Positions 50,110 through 62,083 of a stretch of DNA of 64,000 nt are shown piece after piece. The notes below the pieces were generated by a model that saw nothing but the letters and a program-made list of their open reading frames with translations, did no database searches and was not told the DNA's origin. The stretch is taken from the NCBI RefSeq assembly GCF_021347895.1, contig NC_067132.1, positions 25,699,757-25,763,756 on the forward strand. The letters are read 5' to 3'. Both the position numbers and the translations under genes were made by a program. The stretch comes from Acanthochromis polyacanthus (Eukaryota > Chordata > Actinopteri > Pomacentridae). How positions within the stretch are numbered: position 1 is the stretch's first letter; each line of letters begins with the position of its first letter.

Positions 50110-51960
50110 TCAACTGCAGGTCCAGACTGCAAAGAGGAAACACCGAATTCAAGAGTGATAACTCCTTAAAAGAAGTGCAGACTCCGCAGAGAAAACAACA
50201 GATTCAAGAGCAACATCTTAAAGCACTTTATCTCAAGTTCAGACTCCAAAGAAGACGCACTTGATTAAAAAAAAAAAAACGAAAAAAAACAAAAAAGAAG
50301 ATATTCTTTTACTGCAGGTGCAGACTGGAAAACAAAGAACTAATTTAGGAGCAAAATGTTCCTACACCTTACAACAAGTTCAGTTCCTAAACAGAAAACA
50401 ACTGATTTAAGAGAAATATCTCAATGCCAGTCCAGACTTCAAACAGGAACAGCTGCTTTAAGAGCAACAACAACATGGTATCTTAGCGTAATTGAAGCCC
50501 AGACGACTCAGGAAAGAACAGATTTAAGAGCCAAAAAAAACCATGACTGCATGTTCTCGCAATTCAAGACTCCTCAGAGAAAACAACTGATTTGAGAAAA
50601 AAACACCTCAAAGCACCTCAAGTCTAGAGTCCAGGGTTAGCAACAGCTGCATTCACCTGCATTTTTACATTTACGAAACACCAGTCTCCTCAAAAAAACA
50701 AAAAAACCCAGCAGATATAAGAGCAAGAACACCTTACGGCATGTTCCCGCAAATCCAGACTCCAAAGAGGAAAGATCAGATTTAGGAGCAACATCTCAAA
50801 GCACCTTGCTCCATGTGCACACTCCGAAAATAAAATCAGATTCGATCTGAATACACCTTACTTTAGTGTAGCTCTTAAACAGACAACTGATTTAAGAACA
50901 GCACCTCAGTTCACCATGTTGCAAATCCAGACTCCAGAGACGAAACAACAGATTTTAAGAGCAATAGCAACATACTACCTTACAGTAATGAAGTGCAGAT
51001 TCCTCAAGAAAGAACAGATTTAAGAGCAACAACACCTGTGTGCATGTTCCTGCAATTCCAGAGTCCAAAGAGGAAATAGCAGATTTAAGAACAGCACCTC
51101 AATGCACCGTATTGCAAATCCAGACTCCAGAGACAAAACAACAGATTCAAGAGCAACAACAACATAGTACTTTACAGTAATTAAACTCCAGAGTTTCAAA
51201 AAATAACAGCAGATTTAATAGCAACAACACCTTATTGTATGTTCCTGCTTGTGTAGACTCTAGGGAGAAAACAAGAACAAGAACTCTGCTGAACCTTACA
51301 GTAATTCAGCTTTAGATTGTTCAAGAAATAACAGCAGATTTAAGAGCATTAACACCTTTGTGCATGTCCCTGCAATTCCAGACTCCAAAGAGAAAACTTC
51401 AGATTTAAGAACAACACCTCAATGCAAATTACTGCAAGTCCAGACTCCAGAGAGAAAACAACAGATTTAAGAGCAACAATCTCCTGCACCTTAAAGTAAT
51501 TCAACTCTATAACGGCATATTTATGGGCAACAACAGCTTACTGCATGCTCCTAAGAGAAGCAACAGGTTGCTGTAGTTGGAGATTCCAAAGAGAGAGGAA
51601 AAAACACATTTAAGGGCAAAACTACCCAACTGAACTTTACTGCAAGTCCAAATTTCACAGTCATAATGAAAGATTGAATAGCAGCGACTCTCAGTACACT
51701 GTAAGTCAAGTCCAGACTCCTGAGAGGAAACACCTGATTTAAGAACTAAGATAACTTCACTGCAAGTCCAGACTCAAAAATAAAAGACGATTGATTAAAG
51801 AGCTACGCTTTAGCTGCCAAAAAAGCCAAACTCCAAAGTGGAAAGAAAGGCGATTCAATCACACCGACTTCAAACTCAACTGATTTAAGAGAAACACTCA
51901 AGTCCAGACTCCACAGAGATAAAACAAAGGATGTATAGTGATTTGGTGAGTACAGGTTAG
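50110..51960 (+). repeat. Degenerate tandem repeat, about 62-69 bp units
   Basis: Motifs recur in order: (a)gtccagactccaaagag, aaaacaacagatttaagagc, then 'aacaacacctta'. Around 25-30 diverged units fill 1.85 kb, for example at 51,062, 51,124 and 51,187. It has no coding content; units differ by substitutions and indels, so the array is old. Confidence 0.8.
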
Positions 51961-52164
51961 AGAGAGGTCTGTGCTGAAGTCCATCAGCGGATTGATTGTT
52001 CACTTAAAACTGAGAGTCCCTCTAGGGAAAAACGAGAACATCGAAATTCAGAATGAAAAACGCTGACTGCAGCACGATCACCCCCAATCATCATCTCTCT
52101 GCGCTGCGTCTCATCGCTCCAGTGGTTAGAAAATTAGGATGCTTTGGTTTGTGAGCAGAGGGGC

Positions 52165-52300
52165 GACATCAATCAACCCCGGGCAGTTATTAGAGTGATT
52201 GTCCTTTCACTGAAAGGTCACAGGTTTGAGCCCGGCAACGGTGGAGAGCTCTGTCAACAGTCCTGTGTGCACGAATCTGAGCAGGAGACTCGAAGTCTGC
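52165..52300 (+). mobile_element. Possible tRNA-derived SINE head
   Basis: 'gcagttattagagtgattgt' resembles a decayed A box region and 'ggtcacaggtttgagcccgg' a B box, followed by 'gcacgaatctgagcaggaga'. The order matches fish tRNA-derived SINEs, but both boxes carry changes. Confidence 0.45.
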
Positions 52301-52903
52301 AGAGTCTGACAGGGGCAGATTTATTATGTAATACGATCAGAAATGCTTTTTCCATGTTTTATGTTTATTTTAGTGTCTTTGTCCCAAACACTGATGCCCC
52401 TGAGACTGAGCAGATCATGTATTTTATTTCCATTTAAAGGGAATTCTGACTTTATGAGCACAGAGGAGCAGATTTCAACTTCAAAACTTAACAGGATTGA
52501 AGAAAAAAGGGAAATTAAGTCGATAATTGAATGAGTTTAAAGGATTTTAATGATGTTGAGTTGCATGTTGCTCACTGCTGCAGGTAAGAAATGCAGATTT
52601 TCTCTATTCCCTTGCAAGCTGCTACCAAAAAAAGGAAGGATTTTGTTCAAAAAGAGGAAGAAATGTGAATTTTGGAGCCTTGGATAAATGAGCATTAAGC
52701 GTCAGAGTGGCCAAACTGCAAAAAAAAATAATAATAAAAAAATCACAATATTGGAACACTTTCTGGAGAGCAACTTGCAGCAAAAGTAGTACCAAAAATC
52801 AATAATTCACCCTGATTTCAGTTTTTGAATGAGAAATGAGGAGGGAGAATGAGATTGGATTCAGGTGTTCTCATGCCAAAACATAATGAAGGCAGCTGCT
52901 TAC

Positions 52904-53291
52904 CCAAACACGCGTTAACGAAGCCATACCACACGCACCCAGCGCGTCCGATCAGCCAGCGCCCCTGGGTGCTGGCCGCGAAGCTGAACGGGGTGCCCAG
53001 CACGCTGACCAGCAGGTCGCTGGCCGAGATGCTCACCAGAAGGAGGTTCATGGGCGTGCGCAGAGCCCGGTACCGGCAGAACAGCGTGATCACCAGGAAG
53101 TTACTGAGGAACCCGATGGCACCGATGAAGCCGAGGCACACCGCCACCACCAGGTGCCCCGTCGGGCTCAGGGAGAGAACCGGAGGCGGGAGAGAACCGG
53201 AAACCTCCTCGTACGCGTCCGTCGCCGCGGTGCCGCCGGCTGCTCCCCCGGGACAGTGCGCACAGCTCAGGCTCACGTTGGAAATGATCAT
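52904..53291 (-). CDS. tmtops: TMT (teleost multiple tissue) opsin, coding exon 1 of 4
   Basis: This exon encodes residues 1-129 plus the first base of Gly130 of a 415-residue opsin, a light-sensing G-protein-coupled receptor of the plasma membrane. It covers the extracellular N-terminus with an N-glycosylation sequon at Asn5 (NVS), TM1 (about 45-72, with the conserved Asn at 64), the LRTP loop, TM2 (about 79-104, with Asp92) and the start of TM3. Cys119 is the expected disulfide Cys. Tyr122 sits where bovine rhodopsin has the Glu113 counterion, as in TMT opsins and encephalopsin. I chose the ATG at 53,291 because it precedes a short tail of family-like length with a G at -3; no other in-frame ATG lies just upstream. 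The exon ends in a clear donor (G|GTAAGC, GT at 52,903-52,902), intron phase 1. The family is known to bind retinal and signal through Gi/o-type proteins in brain, retina and peripheral tissues. The alternative, opn3, is less likely given GCVWYGF and LSYERY. TMT subtype is unresolved. Confidence 0.93.
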
Positions 53292-53340
53292 GCCGGGCTG
53301 TTTGGATCTGTCGGAAGTTTGCACCGCGGGACGGAACCAT
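53101..53340 (-). promoter_or_regulatory. Possible upstream open reading frame overlapping the opsin start
   Basis: An ATG at 53,340-53,338, 49 bases before the opsin ATG and in another frame, opens a 79-codon frame that runs past the opsin start and ends inside exon 1. If the mRNA leader includes it, scanning ribosomes could be diverted from the opsin start. Its context is weak (C at -3, G at +4), so leaky scanning is plausible. The encoded peptide resembles nothing I know and is probably not functional. Confidence 0.35.
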
Positions 53341-54339
53341 CCGGTCTCGGTGCTTTTCTCACTCGGTCAACTCATCTGGAGAAGCGGAGGCGCACGGAGG
53401 AATCTCGTTCCGCGACTTGCGCGCATGTGGCACCTCAAAGCAAGAAATTTGTAAGCTCTCCAGTCCGAGACTTGGCGAATGAATGAGGACTCGGGCAGCA
53501 AATGCCGGTGTCCTGTTAGATCCGCCCCTCCGCCGTGCGCTCCGGAGAGAGGTGCGTTCCTTTCTGTTTGCGCGGCCACCGCTCAGCGATAAGTGCGCCT
53601 GAGCTTTTATCACCCGCAGCGCCTTTAAAACGCGCCGGGGGGCAAAAAAACTCAACAGCAGGCGGTGGGGTGGCGTGTGTGCGTAATAGTCTGAAAGCGC
53701 CGTCAGACCTTCACCACGAGGCTACCTGCATCAAAACAACAGTCAGACTACAGAATTCATGGAAACAGACTGAAACACTGTGAGGCAGGTGCTGCTTCAG
53801 AGCCACACACCTTCCAACTGTACATGTGTTGAAATAAGAGAAAATCACTGATTTCTCGTGTCAGGAGGAGATAAGGATCCTGGGGATCAGTGGAGTAGCA
53901 TCCAGAGGGGGAAGGATGCTTCCATGTGAAACAGTCTGATCTGTAAGCTGAGCAGATGTAAAGATAGAACTGTATGGACTTATGGGGTCAGAAGCTAATT
54001 AAGTGATAAATCACTAGAATTGATGGTACATTGTGGAGCTTCCAGCCTGCTTTCTGTTGCTTGAGGCTCTTTTTTTCTGCTGCTGCTCTTATTTCATCAG
54101 CACAAGTCTTCCTCTCAGTGTTTGACAGGAACACAAAGGCACATTTCATCATGTCAAAGGGAGTTCTTGGAGGCTTTTTATGTGTGTGTGGGGGGGGGAG
54201 AAAAGTGTGGTGTATTAACATTTTTGCTCTACATCTCATGGCCGCCTCGACTCCTCAGCGTGGAAGCATTCCTTTCAGCTCCATTCTGACAACATTTCAT
54301 GACATAAATGTGAATCTCCCAGTCTTACAAAATCCTAAA

Positions 54340-55045
54340 AGTGCTCTCCTGGATCCAGATCTGGTGACTTGGACGCCATTGAGCTCTTCTCTGGTTGGAA
54401 GCAGCCATTAGTCGATGGTGAACTGCGGTCATGACTGGATGCACATTGGCACCAACAATCCTCACAAGGCTGTGGCATCCAAACCATGATCGATCGGGGG
54501 CCTAAAGTGTGCCAAGAAGACACCATCACACCCCCCCTAAGAAGCAGCCTGGACTGTTGACACAGGACAGCCTGGGTTCGTGGCTCCTTGCTGCTAAAAT
54601 CCCACAACCATCTGCGTGCCCCCAGACCAGGCTACTCGTCTGGTTTGGGTGAGTCTGTGTCCACTGCGACCTACGGTTTTATGTTCTCGGCTGACAGGAG
54701 GGGTCTGAGCTGTTTATTTTCTGCTCGGCATTGAAGAAAAAAAGAGTTATCTGAGGTAACCTTTGTGTCAAATCCAGTCAGTCCCTTCTAACATCTCTCA
54801 GCAACAAGGCGTTTCCATGTGACTGGACGTTTATCTGCAGCATCCTGAGGAAAAATTAAACACAGCTGAAGTTCAGTAAGATTCAGACGATACCATCTGG
54901 CGCCAACGGTCATTCTGATGTCTGATTGTGAGCAGAAGTGAAGCACCTGACTTGCATCTGCAGGATTTTTTGGACGGCACATGATTGGTTAAATGCATAA
55001 TTGTATGAAGTCGGTGCTGCTAATAAAGTGGATGAGGATGAGCAG
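54340..55045 (+). mobile_element. Decayed teleost DNA-transposon repeat
   Basis: Segments in order: 'ggatccagatctggtgactt', 'cctaaagtgtgccaagaaga', 'cagaccaggctactcg', 'ttctcggctgacaggagggg', 'acatgattggttaaatgcat' and 'ctaataaagtgg'. This is the layout of an abundant teleost repeat ending in taataaagtgg. Class is uncertain; no intact frame remains. Confidence 0.6.
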
Positions 55046-55140
55046 TTGAAACAAGGAGGAAAAAAATACCAGTGAAATCAGTCATTTGTGGTCAATTTCA
55101 CATTAAATTTAGAATCTAGACGTGATTCAAGCAGCACTTT

Positions 55141-55703
55141 AGCCCTCGTGTTGTCCTGCAGGTCAAAATAGTCCAGTTTTAAAATTTGAAAATGTGGAAA
55201 AAATACATATATTTTTACAGTTTTTACTTCTGATTTCCACATTTTCAACATTTATGGGAAATGTTTTAACATTTTTTTGGTGGAAAAACAGAAATGTTTT
55301 TAAAAATGTTTCTTTATAAACATTAAAAAAAAATCAATCAAAATCCAGTGAAAATCGCTGAATTTTGATTGATATTTTTTCTGAATGTTCTTAAAGAAAA
55401 TATTAGAAGTTTTAATGATATATATGGAATCGCTTTAGATATTTTTAGGATTTTGTGGGGGAAAAATTTTGTTCATTTTTTGAAAATATTTACAATTTTT
55501 ATTTTCGAATTTTTTATTTCTTGCCAATTTTTTAAAATAAAACTTTTAAGAGAAACTTTGAAGGAATTATTGGAATTTTAATCCTGAAGATTTTGCAAAT
55601 TTTTTAGAAATTTCGGGATTTTTTTTTTTCCTGAACTTTTGGATTTTTTTCCACACGAGGGAACAGTATTTTTTACTGCCTGTAAATGAAGACAACATGA
55701 GGG
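55141..55703. mobile_element. AT-rich MITE with 'ccctcgtgttgtc' inverted termini
   Basis: The left end ccctcgtgttgtcc (55,143) and right end gaagacaacatgaggg (to 55,703) are inverted repeats. The roughly 530-bp interior is T- and A-rich with many gaaaatgtt and tttttagg motifs. It is a non-coding, non-autonomous element. Confidence 0.65.
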
Positions 55704-57339
55704 TGAAACTTACAAATGAGCCGCAGATGCACCAGGGTGACCCATTTCCCCATCTGCACATGCTAACTGCACCTAGTCAGTGGTGCCGATTCAATTCAAT
55801 GCACTTTTTTTGTGAAAATTAACCGAATATTTCCTCACAGTCATCTGAAAATCATTTGTTCAGGCCTTGTGTTCATGGGAAGCAAAAAGTGGCTCATTCT
55901 CGGTATCTCCACTCAATTTTTTTTCTTTTCCACCACAGATGCAAAAGCAAGAGGCATGAGGAGAGGGGATTTAAGGACACGGGTATTTAACAAAATAAAA
56001 CGCTCTGACCTCGGAGCTGTTGTTTCAAAGCGATGTCAATTAAATATGACATTTGGCACAGCTGCATCATCCTTCCACTGTTTTCTTCCAACCGATCACT
56101 GAGCAATATCTCTGTCAGATGAGCAGAGAGCAGCGTTCATGACAGCTTACAGTCTGTATTTATGTCAAATTCAATTCACAGCAGGGTTTTTCCATCTCAG
56201 GTCATCGGCGGAACTCTGCTCAACTATCTCAACCTGAAAATCAGAAGTTAAGGATGCTTTATTGGTATCTGAGAATTTTTTTTGCTTCATGTATCTAATA
56301 CTTTCCAAGATTTTCTTATTCGCACATTGAAATTTGAGGCTGTGTGGATGACAAATCCCTGAAATTTTCACAGTGATTCCTCATCATTTCTTTGGTTCAG
56401 AATGCTTTTCAGATCAAACTTCTGTTCTTGTTTTAGTGACACAACTTTATGGCAGCTCAACAGAAACGATTTCTTTAAGTTTTTCTGAGTGAGAATTTAA
56501 TATTTTTTAAATATTCTACATGTTTTAATTTGTATTCTTGTGCCATGCAGCTACAAATGCTTCAGATAACATCACTAGTGGACGAAATTTTTTGCCAACT
56601 GTGTTTAAAAATGGGATTTTTTTTATGACAGTTTCGATTTTTTTTTTTCACATTCCAACTCCCCGATAATCAGAGTAGTTGTTCAGTGTTGATTTATTCT
56701 TACATCAGTGGCATAATGACAAATAAGAGAGAAAAATGATGACATTTCAGGCTTCTTTGACTGTTCATCATCATGTTCATCTTAACAGTTTCAATTTGTG
56801 AAAAAAAAGGTGCTGAAAGTGACAGTTTTCAAAAGAGCTCACAAATCAAAATAACATCTCACACATATCTTTACAAATATCCATATTTTATGCATCAAAA
56901 AATGTTGGTAAATCAGAAATAGTCCAGCAGCGATTGTTCGCACATTTTAGTTATTCTTTTTAGATTTAAGTATAAGAGGCGAGAGACAAATAAGTCACTT
57001 CAGCGTGTTATTTTCTTTTTTGTTTTGACCCTCTGTCTGGACTAAATTAGCTTTATTTTGGTTCAAAAACAGGCTGCAGAGGTTCTCCGTCTAAAAAAAA
57101 AAAGCCCAACTCTGGTCAGCACTCATCTACATACTGTTTGAATTTTACTACCAGCTATAAATGTTGTATATTTAATGTCAGAGCCGTACATCATAACAGT
57201 AAACTATGAATCAGTTTCAATGTTAGCTTCTACTTTGTGTGTATCATTCAGCTTATCATGCATGTATCAAACTGTGTGTTAAATGTCACTTTCTCCCTCC
57301 CTCTTCCTCTACCTCCCTCTTCCTCACCACCTTAACCTC

Positions 57340-57545
57340 TTCTGTCCCTCTCAACCTGCCGGCCAGCAGCAGATGGGTCCCTCCACATAAAGAGCCGGGT
57401 TCTACTCGAGGTTTCTGCCCGTTAAAAGGGTGTTTTTCTTGCCACTGTCGCCTTAGGGCTTGCTCTGAGGGTTTCAGGCATACGGGTTCTGTAAAGCGTC
57501 TTGAGACAATTTGAACTGTAATTGGCGCTGTATAAATAACATTGA
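57340..57545 (+). repeat. Teleost interspersed repeat, 3' end
   Basis: 'gagccgggttctactcgagg', 'tttcttgccactgtcgcctt', 'gtaaagcgtcttgagacaat' and 'ggcgctgtataaataacatt' are the ordered landmarks of a widespread teleost repeat with a simple taaataa...attgaatt tail, which suggests retroposition. A 91-residue open frame here is chance. Confidence 0.6.
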
Positions 57546-58503
57546 ATTAAATAGATGACTGAAAAATCAATCTAGAAGCTCGCTCGTGTTAAAGAGCATC
57601 CAGTGTTGAAACTTGTCGAAAAACATCCAAAAAAGCAAACAGCTTCCATGCAATGCTCCTTTTTCTCCACGATAGCGAAAACAACATGATGGCAGGGGAT
57701 GTATTGAACTCATCAAGTGAGGATACTGAGCTGAATTATTTGCGCAAACACTTTTTAGGAAGCATTAACACAAGTCTTTTATGCTTTTAAATAAAGGACC
57801 GATAATGTCATTTTCTGCCGAGAGCTCTGGGATGAAACGATGAGGACTCTGCACACTTATTATGCAGGAAATGCACGTTTTTTTCCCTGATCCCGCGCTC
57901 TCTCACGCCCGAGTCTGTTTCGCTCTACCTTTGATTTTGAATGTAACCTTGCCAACAGGTGCACTCCGGTGGGAAATTAATTATTAATTAAACAAAATGA
58001 GTTAATTTAATGAAATTTGCCTCATAAAAGATGTAGCAGCGCTCATGAAAATCTTAAATGTAGGACACGTTCCCCAACACGTCTGTCTCCCGAGAGGCAC
58101 CGCTGTCAGGAATGTGTAATTTTCTTAATCTTTGGTGGTTTAATACCTATAGCTGTGCAATCAGGGGTTTCTTTACGGCTCCGCATTAATATTAATGCAA
58201 TTTTTAATGCATTTATAATCACAGGTTTTCCTACTTTTCTCCATCATGACAAGTCAAATTAGAATGACTTGAAAAATGAATAAAATAATATAAAGTTTGA
58301 GTGTGACATAAATATTTCACACTTTTCTGAAGTTTGGGACAATTTATTAACCGTCAAAAAACCGGAGAACTTATTGTACTATTTCACAATATGACCAATA
58401 TTAAGGAACTTAAGCATAGCACACTGTAAAAAAACAAAAAAGAATATATTTGTAACAATTTTTAATCGTAATCATTTGAACAATTTTATTTTACAGATTT
58501 TAA

Positions 58504-58507
58504 AATA

Positions 58508-58545
<38 letters not shown>

Positions 58546-58546
58546 C
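58504..58546 (+). repeat. (TA)n microsatellite
   Basis: About 40 bp of alternating TA with one interruption, within a wider AT-rich zone (58,400-59,050) in which 'attttacag' and 'actgtaaaa' motifs recur. Confidence 0.95.
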
Positions 58547-59329
58547 TGTAAAAAAGGGCAAAAATTGTAAATAATAAAACTATGCATTTTTATAAACTTC
58601 AATTCATTCTTTTACAATGTTTGACTGTAAAACTATGCAAAAGTTATTGCATTTAAATCAGCCAAAAATATATTTATTTTACAGATATTTGTTATTTGAA
58701 GAACAATTATGTATATTTTTGGTTGAAAATGATAAGAATAATAAAAACAATAACATTTTAGAATAAGAATAATACTTCAACCTCATGTTTCTGTATTTTC
58801 TTTTAGAAATTGTCTTTTTTTAAAGTGTTCGACTGTAAAATAACTTAATTTTTACAGAAATGAAATTCAGAGGTAATTTTTATTTTATAGATGTTTTCTT
58901 TAATTTTAAATGTTTTTTATTTGTTATTTTTAATGGTTTACATTATAGTATACCACAGTTTTAATGTATTTTTTCTGACATCCTTGCTTCCAGAATATTA
59001 CAGCTTTATTATTTTTCACAGAATTTATTTACTATTTTTACAGTGCAAGGTCAAAACCCTACAACATTCTATCACATTATATCAGAGGGGGAGCTCCAGT
59101 GATTCCCTGTGAGCAGTGATTGGCAACAGTGGGAGGCAAAAAGACTCTGTTGAAACCTCCAAGAGAACCAGACTCTGGGAGGGTGAGGGCCAAGTGGAGA
59201 AAGAAAAGATGAGATAAGCGGTGAGACACAACAAAACAAGATTACAATAGAAACTAAGCTGGCTGGTGGAGCCAAATAATCGCAGATCAGAAACTCTGGA
59301 GCCAGAGATACCTGCAGAGAGAAGCAGGA

Positions 59330-60330
59330 TGAGAGAGAAAACTCGAGGTAATAACAAACATTAGAAAGAGAGGAGAGGAGCTCAGTGCATCATGGGAAAT
59401 CAGCCAGCGGTCCGGACATATAGCAGCATAACTAAGTGATGGTTCTGGGTCACCTGAGCAGACGATACTATGACAAAAAGTAAAGTATAAAGCTGATCTT
59501 TGGGTTCAGCAGGCAGACACCTTCAATACTTCAAACTGGAAGCTGATTTCACAGTAGAAGAGCCTGATAGCTGAAGATCTGCCTCCTGTTCTGCTTTCCG
59601 AAACTCAAGGAGCCACAAGTAAGTCTCCACTCTGGGATAATGTGGTAATACGAGGTATTTAAGACACACTGGAGCTCGGTCATTAAAGCCGTGCGTCCAC
59701 TGAAGCGTTTTCCGTCAGCTGAAAACACCAGGCGCTCCTCTGAAGACGCCCAGCTGGGAGCACTTGAGAGCGCTTTGAAAGAGATGTTCTTCCAAGCATT
59801 ATTTTTCATAGTCCGGCGGATATGATCGGTGCAGATGTGGATAATCACAGAGCAGCAGAAGTACCGTCTGCTTTGTTGTTCTTCAGCACCTGTAGAAGTA
59901 GAGTGGGATGTAAGGCCAGTGGGGAGTTTGTTCCATCCTTCATGCACTGCATTTGGATGGCTGGATAAAAAGTTACACTGATGAACGTTTTACCCAAAGC
60001 TGAGCATTTTTAAACTCTCAGTGACTGCAGTCAGTGCAGAGTAGATGCTCAGTTCTTCGTCATGCTGCCGGTACATTGACCGTGATCCAGTGAAAATGCT
60101 GGTGGCCTTAGGAAAAAACACTTTGGTAAGCACACCTCTTACCAGCTTTGTATTTGAGGAGAAGGATTTTAAATGCTATTCTGGATTTTGACATGATTTT
60201 ACATTTACAAAATATGGGACGACATGATCCGTTTTGCTAATTTCCATTCTTGCTGCAGCGTTTTGGATCAAATTAAGGCTTTTCAGAGAGCAGCCTAGAA
60301 CTATTGTTCCTTCTGTACATGAACTTCAGC
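59330..60330 (+). repeat. Long teleost interspersed repeat, diverged
   Basis: Ordered landmarks: 'tagcagcataactaagtgat', 'ggttctgggtcacctgagc', 'aactggaagctgatttcaca', 'gagcctgatagctgaagatc', 'ccacaagtaagtctccac', 'gagctcggtcattaaagcc', and later 'cagcgttttggatcaa' with 'aaggcttttcagagagcag'. This is an abundant teleost repeat recognised from memory; its class is unclear. The 132-residue minus-strand frame inside it is not conserved. Confidence 0.6.
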
Positions 60331-60358
60331 AACACTAAGACCAGATGTGAAAGATGTG

Positions 60359-60388
60359 CTATCTATCTATCTATCTATCTATCTATCA
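60359..60388 (+). repeat. (CTAT)n microsatellite
   Basis: Seven perfect ctat units, followed by degenerate catc/cat repeats to about 60,400. Confidence 0.95.
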
Positions 60389-61825
60389 TCCATCCATCAT
60401 TTCTGACCAAAAATGTTTAAGACTGATTCTTTAGGAGAAATACTTTAAAAAACACATTTAATTTCTGTGCAAAAGGCTTGTAGTTGTGTACATTTGTGTT
60501 TGTTTGTGTGATGAAATCAGTCAGCATGAGGTTTGTTGACATTCAAAGGAAATCATCAAAGCTTCAACCTGCAAGTGAGAATCAAAGGAATCACGGCATA
60601 CCAATGAAACCTTTTCCACCTCCCAACCTCATGTTTTAGAAAACCGTTTGATTTACTAACAAACTGAACTGGTGCTGAAAACAGAGTACCCGACACTAGA
60701 CAAGTAACGTGACGTGGATGTTCAAGTAAAGTAAAAGAAGGGGGAAAAAATGGGTGGAAATGGTAACCGAAAGGGGTCTTTGTCCTTGAGGTGCATTGAC
60801 AGTTTGACAGATTAGATAACAGACTGATTAAAGGATCAATGAAGGTGCCAAGTGGTTAGTTGATCAATTGCCCGATTGTCTAACTACTCAGAATGGTTCA
60901 GGCAGCATTTAAAAATAGCAACAAATGGTTAAAGGGGGATTGAGACCATCTACAAAGACCGTAGACCTCTATAAAAAGAATTTAGATTGTCTTTAAAATA
61001 CTCATGTACACAAGGGGAAGTAAAAGGATGTTTTTATTGGTATCTGGATTAAACTTGAGTAAAATGCGGAAGAACTTTCTTTTATTTCAAGCATAAATCA
61101 AATTACATGAATTCCTTTTGTGTGTAGTTTAGTAAAAGACACTATGGATGAAAGTTTAAAGAAAGTTACCGATACCATCTCTTCTGAAAATATCAAAGCT
61201 GCTCTGTGCAGATTCTGGCCTCTATCAGCGCTACCGAGCAACTTTACACATCCATCCATGCATGCATATGATAGCAGTCCTGCTAATGGCTATCACAGTA
61301 ATACACTAAAACTAAGACGTCAGAGGCTGGAGGTGCCCACAACAACTCTAAGTCAGTGACCGATTTATCTACATAAAATCTGATTTATCTACCCATTCTA
61401 CAAAGGAAATACCCACCTGACAAGCTCATCTACTCATGCAGCAAGCCAAGTAATTCCCAAACCAACCGTCAGGACACAGAACTGACTCAATGACATCAGC
61501 CTCGGACTGCTAATCACCAGCTGAGGGATGGTAGTGAAGACAGTTCTACATTCAGTGAGCTGTGGGGTGGCCACGTCAACAATGTACAAAGTCTGAATCT
61601 ATTGATATTTCCATGAGATGTCGCATCTCATTTTCGTTACCAAACATGATTATACAACAAACACTATAGATCGCCAACCTGACCACACCTATTGAAGGAA
61701 AAATCACTTAAAGAGACCCAGAATACAACAGTTCCATCACTCTGAAGCCGTTTGATTTCCAATTGTTTTGGAACCCCGATGAGCTAAAAATCGAAAGAAC
61801 ACTCAAATTAAATGCATGTGCAGGT

Positions 61826-62083
61826 TTAGTTAAGATGAGAAAATAATGAGAAACTGAAGAGGAGCTGAAGCAGCGAAAAAGAAGCGATAGACCTTTGAGA
61901 CAGAGGAAGATTATTCCAATCAGAAGCAGCTTCTGGAATAATCAGGGATAGTGCAGATGTCTGAGTGGATTTGAAGATCATGGGACCAGAAACTATTTTA
62001 AGGGGAAAGAACAGAAAAAAATTTGCACATCTAAAAATCAACTGAAGCCATTGCAACCGCCTTCTGGATTTAGGATGTGACAA
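61826..62083 (-). pseudogene. LINE ORF2 C-terminal fragment
   Basis: The minus strand encodes SALSLIIPEAASDWNNLPLS followed by QRSIASF, matching the conserved end of fish non-LTR retrotransposon ORF2 (A...WN.LP...R...S). It is isolated, with no reverse transcriptase domain beside it. It is a 5'-truncated remnant. Confidence 0.55.

Larger units (their letters stand above)
42436..52903 (-). other. Intron 1 of the TMT opsin gene (10,468 bp, phase 1)
   Basis: GT at 52,903-52,902 and AG just before 42,435 delimit this intron. It holds a mariner relic (44.8-45.5 kb), a tRNA-derived SINE (45.9-46.2 kb), a Tc1-type terminus (48.5-48.7 kb), a degenerate tandem array (50.1-52.0 kb) and a possible second SINE (52.2 kb). 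A pyrimidine-rich stretch lies near 46,485-46,640. Short TAAT-rich or palindrome-rich spans near 43,640-43,760 look less decayed than their surroundings. I see nothing assignable in 42.5-43.6, 43.8-44.7, 46.7-48.4 and 48.7-50.1 kb. Confidence 0.9.
52900..53660. promoter_or_regulatory. CpG-rich segment over opsin exon 1 and 5' flank
   Basis: GC content and CpG frequency rise sharply here against the AT-rich surroundings, covering exon 1 and about 350 bp upstream. On the minus strand, TATA-like motifs occur: GATAAAAG (about 53,612-53,605) and TTTTAAAG (about 53,631-53,624). They are placed to drive a start site some 250-300 bp before the ATG. This is the most likely promoter region; the exact start site is inference. 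Confidence 0.55.

Noticed and set aside
52849..53454. 201-codon plus-strand open frame, the longest in the window
   Set aside because: It lies opposite opsin exon 1 in GC-rich DNA; the translation resembles no protein and the minus strand explains the region.
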